Shown piece after piece: positions 42,476 through 53,105 of a DNA stretch of 64,000 nt. Position numbers and translations under genes: made by a program. Source of the DNA: Branchipolynoe longqiensis (Eukaryota; Annelida; Polychaeta; Phyllodocida; Polynoidae); assembly GCA_030323885.1 (NCBI GenBank), contig CM059188.1, forward strand, positions 117,589,974 through 117,653,973. Reading direction: 5' to 3'. Below the pieces are notes generated by a model. It saw nothing but the letters and a program-made list of their open reading frames with translations, made no database searches and was not told where the DNA came from. The stretch's first letter is position 1, and the number at the start of each line of letters is the position of its first letter.

Positions 42476-42595
42476 CTCCCCCAGCCTCCGGCAGGTAAGC
42501 TGAAGCTGCGACTCGGAGTGCTGGAGTGCTGGGTCGCAGCTTCAATCCTTCATGAGCGACGAGTGGAACTTGAGACACTCGTATTGACAGAAAGA

Positions 42596-43072
42596 GGGGG
42601 GGGGGCGGAATGAAAATTATGTATCTATTTGTTTCGCTTGCGACAGGCGTTAATTTGATTTCGCGTCAGTTTGTGGTAGGTGAGTGTGTGTCTGTGTGTG
42701 TGTCACTGTGTGTCTTTGTGTGTGGGTCTGTCTGTCTGTCTGTGTGGGTGTGGGTGTATGTGTGGGAGTGGGTGGGTGTTTGTGGGTGTGTGTGTCTGTG
42801 TGGGTGGGTGTGTGGATGGGTGTGCGCGGGTGTGTGTTTGTGTGTGTTCGTGGATGTGTGTATGTGTGTGGGTGCGTGCGGGTGTGTGGGTGTTTGTGCA
42901 TGTATGTGTGTCTGTCTGTGTGTGTGTGTCTGCTTGTGGGTGGGTGTCAGTTTGTGGGTGTGCGCGTGTGGGTGTGTGTCTGTTTGTGGGTGTGTGTCTG
43001 TGTGGGTGTGGGTGCGTGCGTGCGTGTGTGTGTTGGGGGGGGGGGGTGCCTGTGTGTGTGTGTGTGTGTGGC
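42596..43072. repeat. (GT)n-like degenerate microsatellite
   Basis: Nearly 400 bases of TGTGTG/GGGTG/TGTCTG words. Open frames of 137-170 codons here are low-complexity artefacts. Confidence 0.9.
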
Positions 43073-43628
43073 AGGGAGGGGAGGTGGGCAATGTTGACGT
43101 TATTCGCTTGTGCGGTAATTAATTGAATATAGAGTGACGCGTTTGGTGGTGAATACTATGGGGGCGGAGGGTGGGTGGGGGGGGGGGGGCGTCGTGTTGT
43201 ATTGACGTGGTGGCGCCGTGGCTGACCACTGATGGGCCGATCACTTATTGCACACGTCCAGCGCCACGGCCCCCTGACTGATCAAGCCGCACCCCGGGTT
43301 GTCAGTGCATTCAGCGGCCGGGGGGGAGGGGAGGGGAGCGGTTCGGAGGGGATGGGTAGGGAGTGGTGTCAGGCGTAGGCCGGGCCGGGCAGAGCCAGGC
43401 GGGCCGGGCAGGGCAGGGCCGTGCAGGGCCGGGTTGGGTAGTCATGTTGCAGCCTGCACCCCAACCCAGTCACAACACTTCCTCGCCTCCTCCAACTCCT
43501 CCTCCGTCTCCACCCCCTCCCTCTCCCCTTCCCTGCCATCCCCTCCCCTCTCTCTCCTCTCTCCTCTCTCCTTTCTCCTCTCACCTCTCACCTCTCATTG
43601 ACCAGACGGGATGGCCGAATGAGTAGTG
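43073..43628. other. GC-rich and pyrimidine-rich spacer
   Basis: G run 43177-43189, an imperfect inverted pair TGGCGCCGTGGC / GCGCCACGGCC near 43210 and 43262, a GGGCCGGGCAG tandem near 43380-43430, a CTCTCC tract 43480-43590, and a SINE-1 head fragment (GGGATGGCCGAATGAGTAG) at 43608-43626. Confidence 0.5.
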
Positions 43629-44529
43629 TACTGTGAGTAGTGTGTGTAGTGTGGGTGGGTGGGTAGTTGTTGAATTGATTGGCGGCTGGGTGTATGCCGC
43701 CGAAATAATTGTATTTATAGCTTCAGTCAAGCCCAACGAAAACGGTAGTTGCTTTGCGTGTGTGGCCGTCGATACCTCGATAAGAAAAGACTCCCCACAC
43801 CGAGCGTTTAGTTGCTTTAATTCGATTACCAGAGATTCGCGAAAAGTTGCCCCGAATAGCAAAACTCTAACCGCTCTTCGCATTTGCTTTCCTCAAGTGA
43901 GTCCGACGAGTACCATAAGAGTACATAGATTAGTAGTGTGCAAGACATTTTTGGAATTGAGAATTTAATATGATTATTACGGTAATGCGTGAATCAATGT
44001 GTTGTGTTATGCGGTCTTGGTCCTCCGCACATCTAACAAGTCCATTTTTGGAACCTAGAAAGGTCAATGCAAACTCAATGCCGCCTCCCAAGCACTAAGC
44101 ATGCAACATCTTTGATTTCTTGCATTCGTCTCCGCATTCACGATCTTGATTTCTCCACCTGCTTCGTCTACCTCGAAACCGAATACAGGACATCCGAATC
44201 CTAATAGAGCTACACAGTGTACAGATTTACTACTCCTAGAGCATTTCAGTCCTCAATGTGACCTTTCAGAGGGGTTCCAGTAGATAAACAAGTTTCAACT
44301 CAATTAGCTGATTCTAACCTCGTGTCTGCCACGCTACGAAATACGCCAAGTGTACACCCGCACCTGCCATGGCTACATGCAATTCACGTACACTCATAGA
44401 ATGTCAATGGGAAATGTCACGGATATTTGTTAGTATGACATTACTTCTGTCTGTGTCACGATAGAATTACAAGAATATTGGTACAATTCCCTTCAAATGT
44501 GAACGTTCATCAGCAGTCAAGAGTATAAG

Positions 44530-44945
44530 CAATAACTTCCTTAATTTGCGTTTTCATGCTGAAAGGCAGTGAAAAGTACCTCATGCAAAGTACCTGTCGC
44601 ATTAGATAAAGCGAACGGAATAATGTCAAGGTCAGAAACCCCAGAAAGAATACCAATTCGCTCGATCAAATCCATCCAATTGCATAGAGCACCTCAATCC
44701 GACCCGTGTAATAAGGGTACAGATTTCCCATACGCTTTCAATGACCGACAATGCATCTCCCTCTGTCTCTCCTCCACCTATAATAATTCTTGTGCCTCCC
44801 TGCGCTCTTCCCTCTGCTCTCTCGTGTCTGTCCTGTCCCTAATCTGCTCTAACGCCTCCTCCTGCTCTTCCTTCAGAGTACCTAACTTTAAAGCCGTAAA
44901 CTTCGCTCATGCTTCTCCCTCCTGCGTTTCACTCAAAAAGTTGCC
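44530..44945 (-). pseudogene. Decayed gag-like region of an LTR retrotransposon
   Basis: Minus-strand frames, broken by at least three stops (near 44695, 44782 and 44915), show a charged Glu/Arg-rich coiled-coil-like part followed by a segment with W-M-D-L-I-E-R-I and GVSDLDIIPFALSN. This layout resembles the capsid region of Ty3/Gypsy-type Gag. No protease, reverse transcriptase or integrase was recognised downstream (toward 43.6 kb). The plus-strand 166-codon frame here is the antisense shadow. Confidence 0.5.
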
Positions 44946-45439
44946 CAAGGTACACTCACCTTTAAACCAGTGGGTAAAGTCACCATGTAAAGAATCCTCC
45001 ATCGAACGCGTGAGTGGCATAATCGTTGTGCTATTGTATACGGTGGTAGAAAAAGATAAGCATAATTGAAAATCAAGTATAGATTCATCTGTAAGTAGAA
45101 AAAGAGTAGAGAAAAGGTTGTGTAGTGTATTACTATGCCCCCCCCCCCCTTTGTGGTAAGGTTAAAGCAGCCGAAAGTAGTCCCTTTTAATAAAAGATTA
45201 TATTTTGCCGGCAAAGCGAGATTTCTATCATGGCACGTTACAGAAATACCTTAAGAGAAAGCCTAGCATACCTTGCAAAATATCGAAACTGTCAGAAAAG
45301 TCGTCAACAACTCAATTTTATAATAAATAAATTTGAACCCCCACAGAGTCAAAGAAACAAGAAAAAGCACTACTTACACAACACACCACCCGAGCACCCC
45401 TACCAGCTGCTCTACTTCAGATCAACACCGTGTGTTGAA

Positions 45440-45456
45440 AATCGTCGTGGTCACCA
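45440..45456 (-). other. Candidate primer-binding site
   Basis: Minus strand TGGTGACCACGACGATT. The first eight bases and CGACG match the complement of a tRNA-Trp 3' end, the primer type known for CsRn1-like Ty3/Gypsy elements. Confidence 0.5.
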
Positions 45457-46055
45457 GTTTCGTAGAGTGGGTGTTCGAGTCTGTGGCTATGTAGGTAGGC
45501 TAAAGTGAAAAACAATACAGACGGAGAGAAAGAGAGAAAGTAAAGCAAAAGTAAGAGTGTAAGAGAGAGTCCAAGCCCCTCTGGTTTATTATATATAGTA
45601 CATGGACTCCTGGTATAGGTTCATGCCATTCACTTCAACCAATAGGGATGCAGCATTCCCAGTTCCTCCAATAGGGACTCAAGTATTTCTGGTTACCATG
45701 ACCACCAGTGGTCTGCCTACCACCAGAGCTGGTTGACCTGTGGCCACCACCAACCTTGACCCCTGTGTGCATTGACCCCTACCACAGCAGAGAGCCAGGC
45801 CCTGAGTGTACTCACACCCATCCAAACATTCCTCTGTCTATAATTTCCTGCCCTCGAGCATGGGCCAAGCCACATATATATATATATACACAACATACAT
45901 ATACACACACTATTCACTCTTGGCTGGCCACACAGAATAATAATAGAGGATTTCCATAGAGTATTATCGGAATATTTTATAGTATGTTTGTGGAGTTGCC
46001 CGGCAGTCCCCCGCAGGTGTACGCGGTGTGTAGATTGGCACTGGTGCCACCGCCC
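45457..46055 (-). mobile_element. Candidate 5' LTR
   Basis: Next to the candidate primer site. Minus strand contains GTACTATATATAATAAACC (TATA plus polyadenylation-like signal near 45590) followed by a pyrimidine-rich leader, the normal U3-R-U5 order. The outer boundary is uncertain and no second LTR was found. Confidence 0.5.
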
Positions 46056-46079
46056 CACTGCACCTGCCCCACCTACAAC

Positions 46080-46410
46080 CGGGCGCGGTGGCTGAATCGG
46101 TAGAGTGCAGGCCTCCCGGGCGGGATATCAGGAGTTTGCTTCCCGGTCGAGTAAAACAAATGACTTATAAAATTGATACTTGTTGCTTCCTAGCTTAGCG
46201 CTTGGCATTAATAGGATAGGGCAAAGACTGGTTAGCTCAGTCAGTATCAGGATAATGTGACTGAGTGGGATATCGGGTCATGGTGCCAATGGACTAATCT
46301 TCCAGTGTGGCAGCACTATGAAATCACCATGAGTGTGCACTGTCACAAGTTGGTACCTGTCCTGATATGACCTGAGATGTTGCCAGGATGTACAACTCCA
46401 CCAACCAACC
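46080..46410 (+). mobile_element. SINE-1 copy, full length
   Basis: Head GGGCGCGGTGGCTGAATCGG, complete body, tail GTCCTGATATGACCTGAGAT, end CCACCAACCAACC. CCACCTAC occurs close to both sides and may be part of a duplication. Confidence 0.9.
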
Positions 46411-46662
46411 AGCGCCACCTACCTGCACCTGGTGCATTCATCCCCGGCTCGCAGTGTGTGCACCACTGCCGCCCCAAACCCAGCATCTCTAAATGGGGCA
46501 GTAAATTATGTACACTTTGGGTGGTAGCGTGGGACGCCCATCAGCCTAGTGCTTATCCCTATGTAGTACAGTCGGCGGGGGAAGGGGTGAGGGAGGGGAG
46601 GGGGGGGGCTGAATGGGAGATAGGGGCCTGATTGGGGGGGGGGGGGTGTAAACAGCGGGGTT

Positions 46663-47341
46663 AAGGTTGCATAGTCCGATGGTTTTGGGGTTTTTGCCAT
46701 AAATATTAGGTTGATCATTATCAGGGATGAAAGCGGGTTTCCGGGATTTTTCAATCTCGCAGCACCATCAGCGTAGATCTATACTAATACGTGGTGCAGA
46801 CGCCGCAGCACTATCAGCGTATACCACTAATAAATGCTCCAAAAGCTGCAGCCCTATCAGCATATACTACTACTATACATGCTTCAAATGGCGCAGCACT
46901 ATCAGCGTATACCAATATATATGAAACCCGACTTCCGGAAATTTTCCGCGATTCCCTGACAGTGTTAAACCTACGGGAGAATATCAGCATTTCCGCTTTT
47001 TTTTCCGGAGATCACTTTCATCCCTGCATCATAACGTAATCTACTGTACTTTTGTTTGAAGTGACTTTTATTTTAAAGCGTTAGCTTTGGTGATTTTTAA
47101 CATGGAAACATGCCAAATTAAATTTGGTGTGCATGCCAAAGTACTGGGTATAGGATTTACATAGCTTCTGTTTACCCGTTTTTGAGCCTGGCCGCATCGC
47201 ACAGCACAGGAGAGCCAAGCTGCAATGAATGTTTAACAAGTGAACTGGTATCTAAATAGGCTTTGTATGATCAAATCTGGGTACGATAAGGGTTTCGGTT
47301 TAAAAAAATGTTGATCCTTTCATCAGACTATGCAGCTTTAA
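46663..47341 (+). mobile_element. TTAA fold-back element split by a hAT-like element
   Basis: Left end TTAAGGTTGCATAGTCCGAT, then GGTTGATCATTA, interrupted, resuming ATAACGTAATCTACTGTACT, and the right end CATCAGACTATGCAGCTTTAA. Confidence 0.8.
46722..47026. mobile_element. hAT-like element with internal 45-bp repeats
   Basis: Ends CAGGGATGAAAG and CTTTCATCCCTG, 12 bp and perfect. Flanks ATCATTAT / ATCATAAC match 6 of 8. The interior holds about four units with GCAGCACTATCAGCGTATAC near 46760, 46806, 46850 and 46892. Similar right ends occur at 30740 and 50660. Confidence 0.75.
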
Positions 47342-47385
47342 TCATGGCAATAGCTGTGGAGATACGCCTGACCATGATAATACTG

Positions 47386-47766
47386 TAGTAGTCTGCACTG
47401 ACCGCTCAGGAAAGGAGCCGCATAGACAGGTAGGCGTGGGTAGTATGGTGATATCAGGGAGCCTAGGTGGTGTAATGGTTAGCACACTGGACTGGAATGC
47501 AAAGAGATGTGGATTCGAGTCCTGCTCTAGGCACAATATTTCCCATTTCATCATGCCCATGACACTGGTTGCCGTGACCATGATCCTGTACAGGCTACGC
47601 GCTGTATATTTGTTGAACCTACTCTGTGTATGTATTTGTAAGTGCATTGCCTGTATGTATGTAATTGTAAGCATTAAAAGACTTACAATTCCAGGGTGAC
47701 GAGTGTAGTGGTCTCACTGACCTCTCAGGCAAAGAGCCGCATAGACAGGTAGGCGTGGGTAGTCAT
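47386..47766 (+). mobile_element. SINE-2 copy plus extra leader
   Basis: Leader, head (GGGAGCCTAGGTGGTGTAAT), joint, 3' part to ACTTACAATTCCAGGGTGAC, then a second leader (47705-47765) that stops before the second head. Confidence 0.85.
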
Positions 47767-47800
47767 GTAGCCCCATAGTTACAGACAGCACACAGTATAT

Positions 47801-48122
47801 GGTTGGTTGTTGGAGTTTTACATCCTGGCAACATCTAAGGTCATATCAGAATGGGTACCAACTTATGACAGTACGCACTCATGGTGACTTTATAGTGCTG
47901 CCCTACTAGGAAATCGGGCTGCCAGCACCATGTCCCGATATTCCACTGTCACATTATCCTGACACTGAGCTAACCAGTTCTTTCACTATCCTATTAATGC
48001 CGAGTGCCAGGCTAGGAAGCTACAAGTATTTTATAAGTCCTTACTCTGACTCGACCGGGAACAAAACCCCTGATTTCCCACACGCGCGGCCCACGCTCTT
48101 ACGATTCGCCGACCGCGCCTGC
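47801..48122 (-). mobile_element. SINE-1 copy, full length
   Basis: A-rich end, tail ACATCCTGGCAACATCTAAG, body, head complement ACGATTCGCCGACCGCGCC. Confidence 0.88.
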
Positions 48123-48344
48123 ACACAGTATTTGCCGGTACACATGGCTTCATTCCGCCATCTTGTTTGCTGGTCACGATTTCGATGGGTACAACAGGCT
48201 ACCAGCGGCACTACGTAACCAGGCGTGCCTGTGTAAGTAGTAGTGTGTACAGCAATAGCAATAGCAGTTGGATATTGAATGCAAATTCAATTTAAGCTGT
48301 GTACACTTTCGGAAAGCTCTCCTCTGTAAGGGTTTCGTTTGTAG

Positions 48345-49410
48345 ATGCCTGTGGTACGGTTATTTAGTAGCGGAGTATATGTGGATTATTATACCTATGG
48401 GAAGTATATTCTGTCATATCAAAGCGTGTGCTTATTTAATAGTCGAACGTATTCTATATTCTTATGCCAACCAGAAGTATATTGTGTCATAACCAAGCGT
48501 GGTGTCTTAGCTTGTGATTATTTAATAGTGGAACATATTCTTTATTCTCATGCCAACCAAAAGTATATTGTGTCATAACCAAGCGGGGTGCCTTAGCTTG
48601 TGATTATTTAATAGTGGAACATATTCTTTATTCTCATGCCAACCAAAAGTATATTGTGTCATAACCAAGTGGGGTGCCTTAGCTTGTGATTATTTAATAG
48701 TGGAACATATTCTTTATTCTTATGCCAATCAGAAGTATATCGTACCATATCCAAGCATGGTGCCTTATCTTGTGATTATTTAATAGTGGAACGTATTCTT
48801 TATTTTTATTTTTTTTGGTAAAGTATTTATTCATCTGAATATGACATTTGTCAGCGCCGAAGCACTGGTCTTCCGGCCATCTTACTATTGGAATTGACAT
48901 TCTAAACAATCTAAGTTTGATCAGTGCTGTATTAGTCACAGCACCGATACTGAAGAATTAAGGGAGTGGCTCCTGCTGTATAATGTACAGCACCAGTCAC
49001 TGCGGTTCATTCAAAAATGGGGAGCAACACCGAGTAGAAGATGTATGCCCAGGGCAGCTCAAACAATCGTTGTGGGTTACATGTTTTCTCTTATAAAACA
49101 AACAAAGTTTATAGTTAACAAGACATTTTGTCTGTCTTATATAATGTTCAATGTGTTTAAACAGATTGATAGTTGTGTAGGATGTTCGGTGTGTTGATGG
49201 TTTGTTCATGATGGTTAAGGGTGGTGGCAGGGGAGGGGGGCCCACCGGGATGGGTGGTATGCCAACCAGAAGTATATTGTATCATAACCAAGCGTGGTGC
49301 CTTATCTTGTATTTATTTAATAGTGGAACATATTCTTTATTCTTATGCCAACCAGAAGTATATTGTATCATATCCAAGCATGGTGTCGTATCCCATGATT
49401 ATTTGATAGT
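48345..49410 (+). repeat. ~86-bp tandem array, interrupted
   Basis: Units with TTATTTAATAGTGGAACATA and GCCAACCAGAAGTATATTGT repeat about five times at 48345-48800 (for example 48481, 48568, 48653) and again at 49255-49405. The intervening 450 bases include repeat D. Confidence 0.85.
48805..48895 (+). repeat. Dispersed repeat D, copy 1
   Basis: GGTAAAGTATTTATTCATCT ... TGTCAGCGCCGAAGCACTGG and TCTTCCGGCCAT. Copies also at 57885 and 60308. Confidence 0.65.
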
Positions 49411-49454
49411 TTTTATCTTTTAATATTATTATGTATTTCTAAAATATTTGGATA

Positions 49455-49625
49455 ATTTCATGTGTTATGTATGGCGTATTATGCGAGTATAATAAAGATA
49501 CATAAGGGAATTATTATTATATTGTTATACACCGTAAGACTCAACACTGTACCGGTGGAGCCACTTTTGGCCGGCCTCATCCTACACCGGAAGTTGACAA
49601 GTCGCATCGGGGAATTATTTTAATA
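49455..49625 (+). repeat. Dispersed repeat H, copy 4
   Basis: TGTTATGTATGGCGTATTAT, GCGAGTATAATAAAGATAC, AACACTGTACCGGTGGAGCC, ACACCGGAAGTTGACAAG. Confidence 0.6.
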
Positions 49626-49751
49626 TATTTGGATAATTTCACACAATTCTATTACCTGCATATTTCAAAATGGTTATTATATTTGAAAGTTATAATTATT
49701 CCATGCCTCTGGCTCCCACTCCCAGTGATGCCTGCTTGACATCGGTAGGCC

Positions 49752-49804
49752 GTCCTGATATGACCTTAGATGTTGCTAGGACGCAAAACAACAACAAACA
49801 AAAA
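49752..49804 (+). mobile_element. Tail-only SINE-1 insertion with 14-bp target duplication
   Basis: Just the tail module (GTCCTGATATGACCTTAGAT ...) and A-rich end, 53 bases. GACATCGGTAGGCC is present exactly at 49738-49751 and 49805-49818, a textbook target duplication of LINE-driven insertion. Confidence 0.92.
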
Positions 49805-49928
49805 GACATCGGTAGGCCTGTTGTGGTGGTACCCAAAGGACGGATGAATTTCCGTGAAAACGCGGAGATTTCTCCCATAGACTTAATTAGCTGCACTGTT
49901 AGGGAATCGTGAGATTTCCCGGAAGTCA

Positions 49929-50509
49929 TGGGGCTGTCACACTACGACGCTTCTCGCCGGCGACCCGTCAACGTGTGGTGTATTTGGGCGAAAATGGGTG
50001 AAATATCGAGAAACGCTGGGGGCGCGTTATGCGCGCGTCGGTACACTATGTTTGACGTTGACGGTCGGCGGAGAAAGTCGGCGCGCGTTATTGGTTGCTG
50101 AGTGTTTTCAACATGTCAAAAACAACCCAACGACCGCCAGCGCGCGCAAATATATGGGTCAGGACGTTAGGCGCGCGTCGCGCTGCGTTGGACGCGCCGG
50201 AATAACGTTATGGGAATACTAGGAAGACGGCGCGCGCGCGGGAGGGTCGTTGCTCACACGTTGCGGCAAACTGGACCGTTTTTGTTTTACGCCCTAGCAA
50301 CATTTAAGGTTAAATGAAGACGTCGCGCCAAACTTTTTTTTTTTTTTCCCCAGCGCGTCGACACACGTTGGCCGCGCGCGCATAAATCGCCGCGCTGACG
50401 CCGATCTTTTCCCCCTAACCGCCGAAAAGTTTGACGTTTCTCGACGCGCAAGATTTTATTTTCAACGCTGACGGGTCGCCGGGAGAAACGTCGTAGTGTG
50501 ACAGCCCCA
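49929..50509. mobile_element. CpG-rich Harbinger-like MITE, full length
   Basis: Ends TGGGGCTGTCACACTACGAC and GTAGTGTGACAGCCCCA, with TCA at 49926-49928 and TAA at 50510-50512. Interior CG-dense, with the tail-only SINE-1 relic at 50279-50322. It may itself sit in a decayed hAT-like element (CGGATGAATTTCCG near 49842, GATCACTTTCATCCTTG near 50661). Confidence 0.8.
50279..50322 (-). mobile_element. Tail-only SINE-1 relic inside the MITE
   Basis: Minus strand: diverged tail module and GCGTAAAACAAAAA. Flanked by TTGCGGCAAACTGG at 50261 and TCGCGCCAAACTTT just after, the same duplication as in the other two MITEs. Confidence 0.65.
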
Positions 50510-50683
50510 TAAGGTTTCGTGCTCCATTCTGCAAGCAGAGGCTTAGCACACCACCTATGACTAATTGTCATGTACTGTGGCTGGAGAACATTCTGCTAGC
50601 ATTGTTGTAACTATTATCGCCCAACTTGCGATCGATTTCCGCTTTTCTTGTTATCTCCGAGATCACTTTCATCCTTGATATAA

Positions 50684-51213
50684 AGGCCCTGTCACACTGC
50701 ATAAGCGTATGCCGACGTATGTGGCTCACGCTGTCATACGGCGGGAATTTTGAACATGCTCAAACGTACCCATAACTTGTCTCAGCATACACTAGTGGGC
50801 TGTTAACGAATACTACTTATGCCAAACATACCCATAACTTGTCTCAGCATACACCAGTGGGCTGTTAACGAATACTACTTAGGCCAAACGTACCCATAAC
50901 TTGTCTGAGCATACACCAGTGGGCTGTTAACGAATACTACTTATGCCAAACGTACCCATAACTTGTCTCAGCATACACCAGTGGGCTGTTAACGAATACT
51001 ACTTAGGCCAAACGTACCCATAACTTGTCTGAGCATACACCAGTGGGCTGTTAACGAATACTACTTATGCCAAACGTACCCATAACTTGTCTCAGTGTAC
51101 ATCAGTGCGTACACCAGCATACACCAGCATACACCAGTGTACACCAATGTGTTGGTGCAAAATCACATACGTCGGCATATACTGATGCAATACGCCACAG
51201 TGTGACAGGCCCT
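50684..51213. mobile_element. Harbinger-like MITE with internal 62-bp repeats
   Basis: Ends AGGCCCTGTCACACTGCATA and CAGTGTGACAGGCCCT, TAA on the left only. Inner TTTTGAACATGCTCAAA resembles the palindromes of the other MITEs. About five units of CGTACCCATAACTTGTCTCA + AGTGGGCTGTTAACGAATAC, spaced 62 bases, fill 50757-51095. Confidence 0.75.
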
Positions 51214-51337
51214 GGTTTAGCAAAGACATGACATGGTTTATCTCTATTTGACTTACAGTTGCAGTAATAAACACAGAGTTAATTAAAAAGCCCATATAGG
51301 ACATATTAGAACCGAGCAAAACTAGCTGACTACGTTC

Positions 51338-51541
51338 TACCTAGAGCACTCGCTCTCTGTGTGAGAGGTGGTCGGATCGAGCCTTGACTGAGTCAAACCA
51401 AAAATATATGACGCTGGTCGCTACCTTGTGCAATGCTCAGCCTTACTGTGTAGGACAAGGACTGGTCAGCTGTCAGGGCAATCGGCAGGTCATTACGCTG
51501 GTACCCTGGTATCCCAGTGGGGTAGCACTATAAAGCTGCCC
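51338..51541 (+). mobile_element. SINE-1 copy, 5' and middle parts
   Basis: TAGAGCACTCGCTCTCTGTG, GTCGGATCGAGCC, GACAAGGACTGGTCAGC, GGGGTAGCACTATAAAG. Tail missing. Confidence 0.75.
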
Positions 51542-51545
51542 TACC

Positions 51546-51629
51546 AGTACTAAGTTGGATATGTAGGATCAAATCTGGATAAGCTGGTTTAGAAAATGTT
51601 ATCCTTTCATCGGACTAAGCAACTTTAGT
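51546..51629 (+). mobile_element. TTAA fold-back right end
   Basis: TAAGTTGGATATGTAGGATC ... CATCGGACTAAGCAACTTTA. It directly follows the truncated SINE-1. Confidence 0.65.
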
Positions 51630-51757
51630 AATCTCCATAGCAAACGTAAAATCAAATTTAATTTAAATTAAAAAGGAAAATTCAGTTTCAGCCTTTGACA
51701 AGGTGGACAGACACAATCATTTCGTAGAGGCAATATCTGGTTATTTATATTTGTTGT

Positions 51758-52262
51758 GGGGGGGGGGTGATGAAAATGGGAAATATTGCGCCTAGAGCAG
51801 GACTCGAACACACATCTCTTTGCATTCCAGGCCAGTGTGCTAACCATTACACCACCTAGGCTCCCTGATATCACAATACTACCCACGCCCACATGTCTAT
51901 GTGATTACTTGCTGGAGAGGTCAGTGCAGACTACAGCACTCGTCACCCTGGAATTGTAAGTCTTTTAATGCTTACAATTACATACATACAGGCAGTGCAC
52001 TTACACATACACAGGGTAGGTTCAACAACTATGCATCGTGTAGCTTGTACAGGATCCTGGTCATGGCACCAGTGTTGTGGGGGGGGGGGGGGTGATGAAA
52101 ATGGGAAATATTGTGCCTAGAGCAGGACTTGAACCCACATCTCTTTGGATTCCGGGCCAGTGTGCTAACCATTACACCACCTAGGCTCCCTGATACCACC
52201 ACACTACCCACGCCCACCTGTCTATGTGGTTACTTGCCTGAGAGGTCAGTGCAGACTACTAC
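51758..52262 (-). mobile_element. SINE-2 dimer, minus
   Basis: Two heads (complement GGACTCGAACACACATCTC near 51799 and GGACTTGAACCCACATCTC near 52124) joined by the 3' part (CTGGAATTGTAAGTCTTTTA). Each unit starts with a G run (51758-51767, 52079-52092), an expansion of the CACCCCC joint. Confidence 0.85.
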
Positions 52263-52391
52263 ATATTGCACCAGGCCTGTGGTTTCTAATGGATTCAGGA
52301 AGTTGTTGAGAATGCTCTTAACTTAGAGCATCATACTGGAGGCTAAGCCACCAAAAGAAAATATTCACCTCCAGTATGAGTGAACGACGAA

Positions 52392-52625
52392 AAAAAACCA
52401 GTTGTTTTATTTAACGACACCTCTAGAGCGCATTGCTTTTTATCACCGGCTATTGGATGTCAAACATATGGTCATTTTGACATTTCTTTGGAGGAAACCG
52501 GCTGCCACCACATGAGCTACTCTTTCCGATAAGCAGCAATGGGGTCTTTTATATGCAATTTTCCCACATACAGAACAGCACATACCACCGCCTTTGATGA
52601 ACCAGTTGTGGACCATTGGTTTGGG
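52392..52625 (-). mobile_element. SINE-3 copy, head missing
   Basis: Complement of the core: GTTGTTTTATTTAACGACAC, CACCGGCTATTGGATGTCAA, GGGGTCTTTTATATGCAATT, CCTTTGATGAACCAGTTGTG. Confidence 0.8.
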
Positions 52626-53105
52626 TGAACGACGACACCGTCCATGCAAAATACTATTCTGGTATAAAGTCCACTGTAAACAACCTGTGAAGGCACTGGT
52701 CCCAGGCAGCAATGCTGATCTATATTGGCGTAGAGTTATTAAACTGAAAGAGAATGGCACCATACCAACGTAATTGGCCAGTGGATTCTCTCCGTTCAAC
52801 TTGTAAAGTCTATTAATTTACATGATTTGATCAATTCGGCACTGCAAAAAGTGGCGGGTCGTGAAAGATGACTATATGAAGGAAGATGGGTGTGATTATT
52901 ATGTCCATAACCCCGCAATATGACAGTATTTTAGCAGTCCTGTCTACGTAAGAGTACAAGGGTGCGACATTCCCAGCACAACGGTCATCGACGAGTTCAC
53001 AACAAATGATGAGTTGCTGTCATCATCGCCACCGATGGACAACCAAGAAGAGGGGTGTGGGTGAGGCTGTGTCTGTAACTGCTAATCGATGGATTGCCAG
53101 TGTTG
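52626..53105. other. Spacer, nothing recognised
   Basis: No exon, RNA or repeat recognised. Confidence 0.4.

Noticed and set aside
42610..43122. 170-codon Cys/Val-rich frame resembling a Cys-rich protein
   Set aside because: Product of GT-rich low-complexity DNA; three overlapping frames are all open.
44569..45069. 166-codon plus-strand frame as a gene
   Set aside because: The opposite strand shows gag-like sequence, so this is an antisense shadow; no domain recognised.
46068..46432. Target duplication CCACCTAC around the SINE-1 at 46080
   Set aside because: The left copy is not adjacent to the SINE start; too short and offset to be sure.
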